From positions 806,001-870,000 of the forward strand of contig OZ253477.1 of NCBI GenBank assembly GCA_965261775.1: 64,000 nt of DNA. The letters run 5' to 3'. A model generated the notes under the pieces. The model saw nothing but the letters and a program-made list of their open reading frames with translations, had not been told where the DNA came from and did not search any database. The translations under genes were made by a program, and so were the position numbers. Below, piece after piece: positions 8,712-17,388 of the stretch (positions are counted from its first letter, which is position 1; each line of letters starts with the position of its first letter). Source of the DNA: G965261775 sp965261775. GTDB taxonomy: Bacteria > Pseudomonadota > Gammaproteobacteria > Eutrophobiales > Eutrophobiaceae.

Positions 8712-9323
8712 CTATCCATTCATTGAGTGATTTTCTTTCAATTTCTTCGCCACTGTGGCGAGGCGTTTGCCCAAAGCCAGACACAATGCTTTTTCGGTAT
8801 CGGACAGCGGCAATGCATTATCCTGACCAGCGAAATGGGACGCGCCATAAGGTGTCCCCCCGCCACTTTGAGCAAACAGACCCGGCTCGGAATAAGGCAG
8901 ACCTGTTATCAACATACCATGGTGTAACAGGGGTAACATCATTGATAACAAGGTAGTTTCCTGCCCGCCGTGCAGACTGGACGTGGAGGTAAAAACAGCG
9001 GCGGGTTTCCCTGCCAGTCCGCCAGACACCCAGATATCCGAGGTCGAATCAATAAAATACTTCAATGCCGATGCCATATTTCCGAAACGGGTCGGGCTTC
9101 CCAGCGCCAGCCCGTCGCACCCAAGCAAGTCCTCGGAGGTTGCATATGGCGGCCCCGATTCCGGAATATCGCTCGCGGTGTTTTCAGTCACGGTGGATAC
9201 CGGGGGCACGGTGCGTATTACCGATTCACAGTCGAGTATTGAATCTATGCCGCGTCCAATCTGGCGCGCCATCCCGGTGACGCTACCGTAACGACTGTAA
9301 TATAAAACGAGGAGACTGGTCAC
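8712..9323 (-). CDS. wrbA: NAD(P)H:quinone oxidoreductase, WrbA/flavodoxin family
   Basis: A 203-residue flavodoxin-fold protein. YYSRYGSVTGMAR (about 8-20) forms the FMN phosphate loop, GSPTRFGNMASALKYFID and GKPAAVFTSTSSLHGGQETT are the FMN ring-binding blocks typical of WrbA-like quinone reductases, which make two-electron quinone reductions and limit redox stress. It is convergent with hda, 5 bp apart, and overlaps the upstream arsC-like gene by 4 bp, so the two are co-translated. Confidence 0.9.
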   Translation of the reverse strand: MTSLLVLYYSRYGSVTGMARQIGRGIDSILDCESVIRTVPPVSTVTENTASDIPESGPPYATSEDLLGCDGLALGSPTRFGNMASALKYFIDSTSDIWVSGGLAGKPAAVFTSTSSLHGGQETTLLSMMLPLLHHGMLITGLPYSEPGLFAQSGGGTPYGASHFAGQDNALPLSDTEKALCLALGKRLATVAKKLKENHSMNG

Positions 9324-9673
9324 GGAGACAAAATAGCCAGGGCCGATACGGGTGGCCGTCCGATAGCGGCCTTGTCGTTCGCCAGCACGATGGGGCGTTC
9401 AATCAGGATGGGGTTATTCACCATGGCGTCAATCAGCGCATCCGCATCATCACGTTTGTCAGACAGTTTTAACGTGGCAAACACAGCTTCACCTTTACGT
9501 ATCAAGGCAAAAGGCGCGATATCCAGTTTGGCAAGAATATCCCGCAACGTCTCGTGGTCAGGCGGCGTTTTCAAGTATTCAATCACCTCAAGCTCAACCG
9601 GCTGGTCTTTCAGCAGTGCCAACGTCTGTCTTGATTTTGAACAACGTGGATTATGGTAAATAGTTGCTTTCAT
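9320..9673 (-). CDS. arsC: ArsC-family arsenate reductase (glutaredoxin-type) / Spx-like thioredoxin-fold protein
   Basis: A 117-residue thioredoxin-fold protein. IYHNPRCSKSRQTL places the catalytic Cys at residue 11, and ILIERPIVLANDKAAIGRPP near residue 90 carries the conserved arginines that bind arsenate. This matches the glutaredoxin-dependent ArsC group (about 115 residues). No other arsenic gene is nearby, and the pairing with a WrbA-type quinone reductase is common in gammaproteobacteria, so a general redox role is possible. Confidence 0.88.
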   Translation of the reverse strand: MKATIYHNPRCSKSRQTLALLKDQPVELEVIEYLKTPPDHETLRDILAKLDIAPFALIRKGEAVFATLKLSDKRDDADALIDAMVNNPILIERPIVLANDKAAIGRPPVSALAILSP

Positions 9674-9837
9674 AGATACCTCGTTTCAGAAACACTTGCT
9701 ATGGATATTTCCTCCGTCACAACCAGCCCACGGATTCTGTCTGTATTAATGACTGAAAAAGCGGCGTGACTGATTTATAATCGCCCCGGGCATAAAAAGT
9801 AAATTGACAATTACGTAACACAAACCTGAACAATTTA

Positions 9838-11109
9838 ATGTGGAAATTAGTTTATCAAATTCCTGATAATGTGATCAAATTGAGTCGTATAGCGTTGCTG
9901 AATACGTTTTACTTTTCGCGTTATTTTTTTCAACATTTTTACCAGTTACGCGGGCTGCAAACCGCGTCTTCAATGGCTTACACCACCCTGCTCTCTATTG
10001 TCCCGCTATTGACGGTCATGTTTGGCCTGTTTGGTAAAATCGCATTTTTACAAGACGACCTCTCCATATCCATTCAGAATTTTATCTTCGCGCATTTCGT
10101 TCCCCAGTTCGGTGCAACCGTTCAGAATTACATCCTGGATTTTTCCGCCAAGGCATCGCAATTAACAATGAGCGGTAGCGTGATACTGGTCGTTATTGCC
10201 ATACTTCTGATGGCGACGATAGATAATGCATTTAATCTTATCTGGCTGGTCAAAAATAAACGCCCTCCGGTCTCACGTTTATTAGTCTATTGGGCTGTGT
10301 TGACGATGGGGCCCTTACTTATTGGCGTTGGCCTGGCTTCAACATCTTATCTCCTGTCCTTACCGGCAATCAGCGATGTTGATGTCTCTTTCGATATCAG
10401 GGACAAACTTTTAAGTTATTTACCTTTTCTGACCACTTCGGTGGCGTTCACCCTGCTTTATATTCTGGTGCCAAATTGTTTTGTTCCTAAAAAACACGCC
10501 CTGATCAGCGGCATTATCTGTGCGGTATTGTTTGAACTCGCCAAATACGGATTTGGTATTTACGTCCGCACCATGTCCACTTATGAAAATATCTATGGGT
10601 CTATTTCGGTGATACCGCTTTTTCTGATCTGGATATACGTGTCGTGGGTAATCGTTTTATTCGGGGCGCATATTACCTTTTGTCTGTCTTCTTTTCGTCT
10701 GCAAGACGAGTTCAAACAACATCGTCAAAAAGATTGGGCGTTTCCTGATGTATTACAAATACTTGAACATTTATATCAGGCGCAACGGGCTGGCCGGACA
10801 GTTTCAATTTCAGATTTCAGAAAGTCTTCAATTTTTTTACCACACTACCAAATAGACGATCTGCTTCAGCATTTAAAACGTTTTAATTGGGTAAACCAAA
10901 GTGACGGGCGCTGGCTATTGGCAAAAGACCTCAAGGAGACCAGGCTGTATGATTTGCATGCAATACTGCCGGTCAGATTACCCTTAACGGAAAATGAATT
11001 CAAAGATGATATGCTTTCAAGCAACTTAAAACTGCATTTGACAGACTATCACAAAGACTTGTCAGCCAAATTAGCGGTGCCAATTGCCGATCTTTACAGG
11101 ATACGTTAG
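9838..11109 (+). CDS. YihY/BrkB family inner-membrane protein
   Basis: A 423-residue protein with the YihY family core: LQTASSMAYTTLLSIVPLLTVMFGLFG near residues 40-65, several membrane spans up to about residue 285, and the conserved NIYGSISVIPLFLIWIYVSWVIVLFGAHI block at about 258-286. The last ~130 residues are hydrophilic and resemble a winged-helix-like cytoplasmic tail, as in many long family members. The molecular function is not established. The gene stands alone, opposite to the arsC-like gene. Confidence 0.88.
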   Translation: MWKLVYQIPDNVIKLSRIALLNTFYFSRYFFQHFYQLRGLQTASSMAYTTLLSIVPLLTVMFGLFGKIAFLQDDLSISIQNFIFAHFVPQFGATVQNYILDFSAKASQLTMSGSVILVVIAILLMATIDNAFNLIWLVKNKRPPVSRLLVYWAVLTMGPLLIGVGLASTSYLLSLPAISDVDVSFDIRDKLLSYLPFLTTSVAFTLLYILVPNCFVPKKHALISGIICAVLFELAKYGFGIYVRTMSTYENIYGSISVIPLFLIWIYVSWVIVLFGAHITFCLSSFRLQDEFKQHRQKDWAFPDVLQILEHLYQAQRAGRTVSISDFRKSSIFLPHYQIDDLLQHLKRFNWVNQSDGRWLLAKDLKETRLYDLHAILPVRLPLTENEFKDDMLSSNLKLHLTDYHKDLSAKLAVPIADLYRIR

Positions 11110-11284
11110 GCTTGCACAAACAGTTTGCCCGCAGGGTCTGAATTCGGGATTCTTAATGAATTACCCGGGCTGGAAACACCATCGCGTCAGTATCACTTCC
11201 ATGCTGAAAGATAACCTCATTGATTTGTTAACGTGCTTGCCCTGTATCATCAAGCGGGCGTGAGAAAGAGCGGAGAAACGCGTA

Positions 11285-11779
11285 ATGGTAGCCGACACGG
11301 ATCAACTCAGGCAACTTACCGGGCGATTACTGAAATTATCGAAAAAAATGGCAGTGGCCGAATCCTGTACCGGTGGAGGTCTGGCGGAGAGACTGACGCG
11401 GCTTCCGGGCAGCTCCGCCTGGTTTGAGTGCGGTTTTGTCACCTATTCCAACGCCTCCAAGACGGCACTTTTAAACGTCAATCCAGAAACATTGGCGGTC
11501 AATGGCGCCGTCAGTGAGGAAACCGCGCACGAGATGGTGATCGGGGCAATGCGGAACAATCACGCACAGATTGGCATTTCGGTAACCGGCATTGCCGGCC
11601 CCGGTGGGGGCAGTCCCGAAAAACCTGTTGGCATGGTCTGTTTTGCCTGGTATCTGGACGAAGATAACATCAAAACGGCACGGGTGGTATTTAAAGGCGA
11701 TCGGCAGTCAATCAGGGCACAATCCTGTTCCTTCGCGTTAAAGGTGCTGCTGGATGAATTGGAAACGATGTCCGGTTGA
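11285..11779 (+). CDS. pncC: Nicotinamide-nucleotide amidohydrolase PncC (CinA C-terminal domain)
   Basis: A 164-residue single-domain protein that converts nicotinamide mononucleotide to nicotinate mononucleotide in pyridine nucleotide recycling. The signature blocks are present: AESCTGGGLAERLT (about 21-34), SAWFECGFVTYSNASK, and SVTGIAGPGGGSPEKPVG. There is no N-terminal molybdopterin-binding-like domain, so it is the short form found in proteobacteria. GGAG at 11271-11274 gives a well-placed ribosome binding site for ATG 11285. In many gammaproteobacteria it precedes recA; here no recA follows. Confidence 0.92.
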   Translation: MVADTDQLRQLTGRLLKLSKKMAVAESCTGGGLAERLTRLPGSSAWFECGFVTYSNASKTALLNVNPETLAVNGAVSEETAHEMVIGAMRNNHAQIGISVTGIAGPGGGSPEKPVGMVCFAWYLDEDNIKTARVVFKGDRQSIRAQSCSFALKVLLDELETMSG

Positions 11780-11851
11780 CGCTACGCCAGCTTCCATTAT
11801 TGAGAGGTTAATCCAGCCATTATATTGCTGAACCGGAACCATTCTCCCTAA

Positions 11852-12055
11852 TGGAGAAAAACGGGACCGGCATTGCATGAAGCATTCCACTTAATGCTGA
11901 AAAAACTGACCATCGCGAAATTCATTGAAACCATAACGAACAATGATGTCCTTGTGGATTTTGATGCCCGGACAGGACACAATCACGGGACAAAATTCAG
12001 ACCGAGACAAAATAAATTGCCAAACTTGTACGAAGAAGTGATCGAAATAAAATAA
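11852..12055 (+). pseudogene. Remnant resembling the C-terminus of an MvaI/BcnI-type restriction endonuclease
   Basis: The frame opens after a stop at 11849-11851 and runs 67 codons to a stop at 12053-12055, with only TTG at 11873 or ATG at 11894 as starts. The stretch VLVDFDARTGHNHGTKFR followed by LPNLYEEV is protein-like and, from memory, resembles the end of MvaI/BcnI-family type II restriction enzymes. No catalytic core and no partner methyltransferase are visible nearby, so it would be a 3' remnant of a lost gene. It sits in a 359-bp gap between pncC and the SCO1 gene. The family assignment is uncertain; it could be a small unknown gene. Confidence 0.45.
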
Positions 12056-12138
12056 AAACCGTCACATGTCAGTTTGCGGATAAGCCACCCCGTACCCCCG
12101 TTTGAGTAATTTTAATTCCCTCTGTTGTCCGTTATAAT

Positions 12139-12789
12139 ATGGCCATGTCCGATACACCCGGCAATTACAGGCCATCCATGCTGGTATCCATCATTATCGC
12201 CATAGCGGTACTGGCAGCGGGTGGCGGATTTTACGTTTCTCTTCAACAAGGATCACCGGCGCCGCCTCAGAACCTGTACTGGCCCAATCCGAAACGGATC
12301 GGTGACTTTTCTGTGATCAATCAGGACGGGATACCTTTTGGCGTAGAGAATATGTGGGGCAAGTGGTCTTTTCTTTTTTTCGGCTATACCCATTGTCCGG
12401 ATATTTGCCCGATCACGCTGGCTGTGATGACGGATACGCACAAGGCGCTGAGGCGGCAACATCCCGATATTCAGACCATCTTTGTCTCGGTGGACCCCGA
12501 ACGCGATACCCCGGAAAAACTGTCGCAGTATCTCACCTGGTTTGATAAGGATTTAATCGGTCTGGGCGGAACGCTTGAGATGGTCAATGGCCTGACCCGC
12601 CAGCTTGGCATACCGTATTATCATAATAAAGAGGAAGGAGCGGAAAACTATCTGGTTGACCACAGCGCATCGATATTTCTGATTGGCCCCAAAGGCAGGA
12701 TGTTGGCAAAACTCTCCCCACCCCATCAAAAGACCGCCATCATTGATCAATTTGTGCTCATAAGAAACTTCATTGATGTGCAGGGTTAA
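12139..12789 (+). CDS. SCO1/SenC family copper-binding protein
   Basis: A 216-residue thioredoxin-fold protein with one N-terminal membrane anchor (about residues 13-35) and a periplasmic domain. The copper-binding CPDIC motif is in YTHCPDICPITLAVM (about residues 88-102), and the conserved distal His is in VDHSASIFLIGP (about 173). SCO proteins deliver copper to the CuA site of cytochrome oxidase or keep its cysteines reduced. The next gene encodes a PCuAC-type copper chaperone and overlaps by 14 bp, so the pair is a copper delivery operon. Confidence 0.92.
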   Translation: MAMSDTPGNYRPSMLVSIIIAIAVLAAGGGFYVSLQQGSPAPPQNLYWPNPKRIGDFSVINQDGIPFGVENMWGKWSFLFFGYTHCPDICPITLAVMTDTHKALRRQHPDIQTIFVSVDPERDTPEKLSQYLTWFDKDLIGLGGTLEMVNGLTRQLGIPYYHNKEEGAENYLVDHSASIFLIGPKGRMLAKLSPPHQKTAIIDQFVLIRNFIDVQG

Positions 12790-13240
12790 CAGCATACTCC
12801 TGTTTTTGATCTGTATAGGCCCGCCAGCCTTTGCCGGTGAAAATAACATCATTATCAGCGATGCCTGGATTGGTGAAGCGCCGCCAGCGGCGTCCATCCT
12901 GGCCGCTTATGTCACCATTAAAAATAACTCGGCACAACCGGTCTCGCTAGTGTCGGCATCGGCGCCGTTGTTCTCCCGTATCGAAATTCATCGCAGCGTC
13001 CTCAGGAACGATATCGTTTCAATGGAAAGACAAAACCGGCTTGATATTCCTGCTGGAGAAACGGTCGTCCTCTCCCCTGGCGGCTATCACCTGATGTTGT
13101 TTGACCCGGCAAAACCCTTGGGCGCGGACGATGCGGCCGACATCACCCTGACTTTTGATAACGGTCATACCGAATCAGTCACGATGGCGATCAAACGCCA
13201 TCGCGACCGCCAGGGGTATTCCCCGCACCACAAACACTGA
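12776..13240 (+). CDS. PCuAC-type periplasmic copper chaperone (DUF461)
   Basis: A 154-residue exported protein. ATG 12776 gives a signal peptide (core ILLFLICIGPPAF, cleavage near AFAG). The mature part has the PCuAC fold features: ISDAWIGEAPPAASILAAYVTIKN at the start, EIHRSVL...SMERQ and GGYHLMLF, which supply the His/Met copper ligands in the H(M)x10M...HxM pattern. The C-terminal HRDRQGYSPHHKH is an extra His-rich tail that may also bind metal. It overlaps the SCO1 gene, consistent with joint CuA-site assembly. Confidence 0.9.
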   Translation: MCRVNSILLFLICIGPPAFAGENNIIISDAWIGEAPPAASILAAYVTIKNNSAQPVSLVSASAPLFSRIEIHRSVLRNDIVSMERQNRLDIPAGETVVLSPGGYHLMLFDPAKPLGADDAADITLTFDNGHTESVTMAIKRHRDRQGYSPHHKH

Positions 13241-13253
13241 CTGGCCAATCACA

Positions 13254-14126
13254 ATGCGAATAAAAGACTACATCAAGACCTGGCCACAATACATCCTGCC
13301 GCAACATTTCCTGTCAAAGCTAATGTACTATCTGACACACAGTCGCTGTCGACTATGGAAAAACCTGCTGATCAACAGCTTCATCCGCCTGTATCGAATT
13401 GATATGAAACAGGCCTCCAGGGAAAATGCCAACGACTACGCTTCCTTTAACGATTTTTTTACCCGACACCTGAAACCCGATGCCAGGTGCTTTCATCTGG
13501 GGGACACTAACATCATCAGCCCGGTTGACGGGGTGATCAGTCAGATTGGCAAACTGGACGGACGCAGGATCATCCAGGCAAAGGGCAAAAATTACACCCT
13601 GGATCGGCTACTTGCTGACGACCATGACGCGGTCCATGCACTAAGCGATGGTGTTTTCTCTACCTTATATCTTTCACCGCGGGATTATCACCGTATTCAC
13701 ATGCCATGTCATGGTCGGTTGATCAGGTCCATCTATGTGCCGGGGCGTCTGTTCGGCGTCGGCGATGCGACCGTCAGGAGCGTAAATTATCTTTTCGCGC
13801 GCAATGAACGGTTTATCAGTTTGTTTAAAACAGCATCGGGGCTCATGGCGCAGATCATGGTCGGTGCTGTCTGCGTCAGTGGTATGGAAACCGTCTGGTC
13901 AGGCCCGATTATCCCGACCCGAAGACGGGAAAAAATCCGAGCGGAATATCAGGACAACGTGATCAGTCTCAAGCAGGGAGAGGAATTTGGAAACTTCAAT
14001 ATGGGATCAACGATCATACTCATCTTTGAGAAAAACGCATTGAACTGGGCAGAACATCTAAAGCAAGGCACGAGGATTCAAGTCGGTCAGATATTGGGAA
14101 AAGTGAACACCGGCGACCACTGTTGA
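13254..14126 (+). CDS. psd: Phosphatidylserine decarboxylase proenzyme
   Basis: A 290-residue membrane-associated enzyme making phosphatidylethanolamine. ATG 13254 is chosen because the longer in-frame start lies inside the copper chaperone gene, and MRIKDYIKTWPQYILPQH is a usual Psd N-terminus. SPVDGVISQIGKL, LYLSPRDYHRIHMPCHG and VGAVCVSGMETVW are conserved blocks. Self-cleavage makes the pyruvoyl cofactor from the Ser of the C-terminal GST; the motif here is MGST instead of the common LGST (near residue 256), which should still be functional. It is 13 bp after the copper chaperone gene on the same strand. Confidence 0.94.
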   Translation: MRIKDYIKTWPQYILPQHFLSKLMYYLTHSRCRLWKNLLINSFIRLYRIDMKQASRENANDYASFNDFFTRHLKPDARCFHLGDTNIISPVDGVISQIGKLDGRRIIQAKGKNYTLDRLLADDHDAVHALSDGVFSTLYLSPRDYHRIHMPCHGRLIRSIYVPGRLFGVGDATVRSVNYLFARNERFISLFKTASGLMAQIMVGAVCVSGMETVWSGPIIPTRRREKIRAEYQDNVISLKQGEEFGNFNMGSTIILIFEKNALNWAEHLKQGTRIQVGQILGKVNTGDHC

Positions 14127-14299
14127 TTGAGCAATAAATTGATTTCTTTGTGGACATCCGATTACGATGAAACAGTGGGTCATGGAGACCAAGCATCAGG
14201 TTTTGGCTCCTCTAATTAAGCAATGGAGAAAAAACCAATCTGAAAATTATGCTTTTACTTCCAGTCGCCAGGCACTAAATTACCTTTATAATTAGCGGG

Positions 14300-14321
14300 A
14301 ACGGGTAATTCTATCCCCGTT
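14300..14321 (-). terminator. Weak hairpin between psd and nuoN, possible terminator
   Basis: AACGGG (14300-14305) pairs with CCCGTT (14316-14321) around a 10-nt loop, in the convergent 262-bp gap between psd and nuoN. Only a short T-rich stretch follows on the plus strand and no clear T-run on the minus strand, so either direction or neither may be served. The rest of the gap shows no gene. Confidence 0.3.
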
Positions 14322-14388
14322 TATTTAACCGGCTGAATTACAACGCTCAAATCACGCTGATATATTATCCCCCTGCCCATAACAAAAG

Positions 14389-15819
14389 CTATCCACCCAG
14401 GGCGGACAAACATATATTCATTAACACTTCCGGCATCAGACCGAATAACAGAATCGCCAGGCCGTTTGCCCCCAATACAACACGCATGTGCCGCGATGCT
14501 TTAATGGCTGTCATGGACGCTGGCTCGTCAAAATACATCAACTTGATAATACGCAGATAATAATAGGCACCAACAACGGAAAGGGCGATCGCCACCACCG
14601 CAGTCCCGACAAAACCCGCTGTCACCAGTTCCTTCAGCACAAACCATTTTGACCAGAAACCGAGGAAAGGTGGTACACCCGCCATGGAAAACATAAAACA
14701 CAGCATCATAAAAGCAAACCAGGGACTGCGTTTTGACAAACCGCTGAAATCAGACAGGTTCTCCGCTGAGAAACCACGCCGGCTCAACAATATCACCATA
14801 CCGAAAGCCCCCATGCTCATCAGGGCATAGCTGACAACATAAAACATCGCTGCCGCGAAGCCGAACGGCGTACCGGCAACAAAGCCCAGCAATAAAAAGC
14901 CCGTATGGGCAATCGCCGAATACGCCAGCATACGTTTTATATTGGTTTGTACTATCGCGACAATATTGCCGATGGCTATCGACAAGACGGAGAGGATGAG
15001 CAGGATGAAATACCAGCTATCAAACAGCGGCAACAGGCCATCCACCAGAATACGCATGGTCATGGCAAAAACTGCCAGCTTGGGCGCGCTGCCGATAAAA
15101 AGCGTCACCGGTGTCGGTGCCCCCTGATAGACGTCTGGCACCCACATATGAAACGGTGCAGCGCCCAGTTTAAAAGCGATACCGACGATCATAAAGATCA
15201 TGCCATAAACCAAATACAGGCGATCGGGACCATACACGGCAACCGTGTCACTGATCGTCGCCAAATGTAATGAACCCGTCAGACCGTAAATAATCGAGAT
15301 CCCGTAGAGTAACATGCCTGACGCCAGCGCCCCCAGCACAAAATACTTCACCGCCGCCTCGGAAGCCACAACGGAATTACGCTGCATGGCCACCATCACA
15401 TACAGCGACAAAGACAATAATTCCAGGCCGAGATAAACGGACAGCAAACTATGGGCCGAAGCCATGATCATCATGCCCAGCACGGCAAACAGACCAAGAA
15501 TAAAATACTCTCCCTGCAGATACCGGCTTTCCTTGTGATCTTCATAAGAATAGAGAAACACAATCAGAGTGATACCGCAGATAAACGCTTTTAATACGGC
15601 GCTCATCGCGTCATTGATAAAGCTGTCATGAAATGCGGTGGGGGAACCATCAGGAAAATAATAAAGCACCAGAAGCAGAGTAATAAACAGCGCCGCCTGT
15701 GCAATCCGGTAACACATTAAATACAAGGGGTCCCTGTCAAACGCGACTACGAGCAACGCCACTCCCGCCAGGACAAGCAACGTTATTTCAGGAAAGATCA
15801 AAGCCAAATCAGCCATCAT
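14389..15819 (-). CDS. nuoN: NADH-quinone oxidoreductase subunit N
   Basis: A 476-residue antiporter-like membrane subunit of complex I, one of three proton-pumping modules. It has the usual 13-14 hydrophobic segments, with the functionally key Glu/Lys region in VYLGLELLSLSLYVM (about 128-142) and the KLGAAPFHMWVPDVYQGAPTPVT block (about 217-240). It is the last gene of the nuoA-N operon, 6 bp after nuoM. Confidence 0.95.
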   Translation of the reverse strand: MMADLALIFPEITLLVLAGVALLVVAFDRDPLYLMCYRIAQAALFITLLLVLYYFPDGSPTAFHDSFINDAMSAVLKAFICGITLIVFLYSYEDHKESRYLQGEYFILGLFAVLGMMIMASAHSLLSVYLGLELLSLSLYVMVAMQRNSVVASEAAVKYFVLGALASGMLLYGISIIYGLTGSLHLATISDTVAVYGPDRLYLVYGMIFMIVGIAFKLGAAPFHMWVPDVYQGAPTPVTLFIGSAPKLAVFAMTMRILVDGLLPLFDSWYFILLILSVLSIAIGNIVAIVQTNIKRMLAYSAIAHTGFLLLGFVAGTPFGFAAAMFYVVSYALMSMGAFGMVILLSRRGFSAENLSDFSGLSKRSPWFAFMMLCFMFSMAGVPPFLGFWSKWFVLKELVTAGFVGTAVVAIALSVVGAYYYLRIIKLMYFDEPASMTAIKASRHMRVVLGANGLAILLFGLMPEVLMNICLSALGG

Positions 15820-15825
15820 TCTGTG

Positions 15826-17364
15826 TCATCCCCCCTGCGGGAGCTTTGATTGCAATACATGATCGATTAAATTCACGATAGATGCATCCATGAGATCGAA
15901 TATCGGCGCCGGCCATATTCCGAATAACAACACAAAGAACGCTGGCAGAAAAAGAATAAAGCCTTCCCTGAGATTAATATCCTTCAATTCAAGCACCGAT
16001 TGTTTAATTGCCTCGCCAAAGATAACGCGCTTGTACATCCATAAGGTATAAGCCGCCCCTAGTATCAATGACAGGGCGGCGACAAAAGCAATCCAGAAAC
16101 CGGACTTGAAAGCGCTCAGAATAACCAGAAACTCACCGACAAAACCGGAGGTGCCGGGTAATCCGGCATTGGCCATGGCGAATAACATCATAAAGGCCGC
16201 AAAGGCCGGCATTTTGTTAACCACACCGCCGTAATCCTTAATCATGCGGCTGTGCAAACGTTCATAGACGATACCGACGCATAGAAACATTGCCGCTGAA
16301 ATGAAACCATGTGAGATCATCTGCATCATTGATCCCTCAATAGCCATCACGGCACCTGAAACCTGCTCGACATTCCCGGCAATACTGAATGGAATAAAAA
16401 GACCGAGCGTCACAAAACCCATATGCGATATAGACGAATAGGCGATCAGCTTTTTCATATCCTCCTGCACCAATGCCACAAAACCGATATAAACGATGGC
16501 AATCAATGACAGGACAATCATCACATCGTCAAAATACTGACAGGCGTCCGGTGTGATTGGCAAACTGAATCTGATAAAACCGTAACCACCCATCTTCAGC
16601 ATGATCGCCGCCAATACGACAGACCCCCCGGTCGGTGCCTCCACATGAGCGTCTGGCAACCAGGTATGCACCGGCCACATGGGGATCTTCACGGCAAAGG
16701 CCAACAGGAAAGCGATAAAAACCCACACCTGCGCGGCAAACGGTAGCGGCGCTTTCTGAAAGGTGCCGATGTCAAAGCTACTGGTCACCGAATACAGATA
16801 AAGAAGCGCCACCAGCATAAATACCGATCCCAGAAAAGTGTACAGAAAAAACTTTATCGTCGCATAAACGCGGTTGGGGCCGCCCCAGATACCGATAATG
16901 ATAAACATCGGTATCAACATCGCCTCCCAGAAGAAATAAAACAGAATGGCGTCCATTGCCATAAACACGCCGTTCATCAAACCGGTCAGAACAAGAAATG
17001 CCGACATGTAACAGGCGACACGCCTCTCAATCGCCTGCCAGGAAAACAAAACTACCGAAATGGTCGTAAAACTCGTCAGCAAAACGAACGGCAGGGCAAT
17101 ACCGTCAATGCCAAGATGATATTGAATATTAAATGCACTTATCCAGTTGGTCTTTTCGACAAACTGCATGCCGACGACGGCACGGTCAAATTCGACGTAC
17201 AAACCAAGCGAAAACAGAAAGGTCAAAACGGCAATGGTCAAGGAAAAATACCTGACCGTCTGCTCCCGTTGATCGCCAATGAGCAAAACCCACAGACCGC
17301 CGATGACGGGCGTCCAGATCAGCATACTCAATATGGGCAGATTGTCGAAGATCATACCGAACAC
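15826..17364 (-). CDS. nuoM: NADH-quinone oxidoreductase subunit M
   Basis: A 512-residue proton-translocating membrane subunit. HLGIDGIALPFVLLTSF, the FFWEAMLIPMFIIIGIWGG block with its conserved Glu, and VKIPMWPVHTWLPDAHVEAPT are family hallmarks. The protein has about 14 hydrophobic segments. It lies between nuoL and nuoN, 24 bp downstream of the nuoL stop. Confidence 0.96.
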   Translation of the reverse strand: MFGMIFDNLPILSMLIWTPVIGGLWVLLIGDQREQTVRYFSLTIAVLTFLFSLGLYVEFDRAVVGMQFVEKTNWISAFNIQYHLGIDGIALPFVLLTSFTTISVVLFSWQAIERRVACYMSAFLVLTGLMNGVFMAMDAILFYFFWEAMLIPMFIIIGIWGGPNRVYATIKFFLYTFLGSVFMLVALLYLYSVTSSFDIGTFQKAPLPFAAQVWVFIAFLLAFAVKIPMWPVHTWLPDAHVEAPTGGSVVLAAIMLKMGGYGFIRFSLPITPDACQYFDDVMIVLSLIAIVYIGFVALVQEDMKKLIAYSSISHMGFVTLGLFIPFSIAGNVEQVSGAVMAIEGSMMQMISHGFISAAMFLCVGIVYERLHSRMIKDYGGVVNKMPAFAAFMMLFAMANAGLPGTSGFVGEFLVILSAFKSGFWIAFVAALSLILGAAYTLWMYKRVIFGEAIKQSVLELKDINLREGFILFLPAFFVLLFGIWPAPIFDLMDASIVNLIDHVLQSKLPQGG

Positions 17365-17388
17365 CTCTCCCCTTTATCGCTCTGACTA

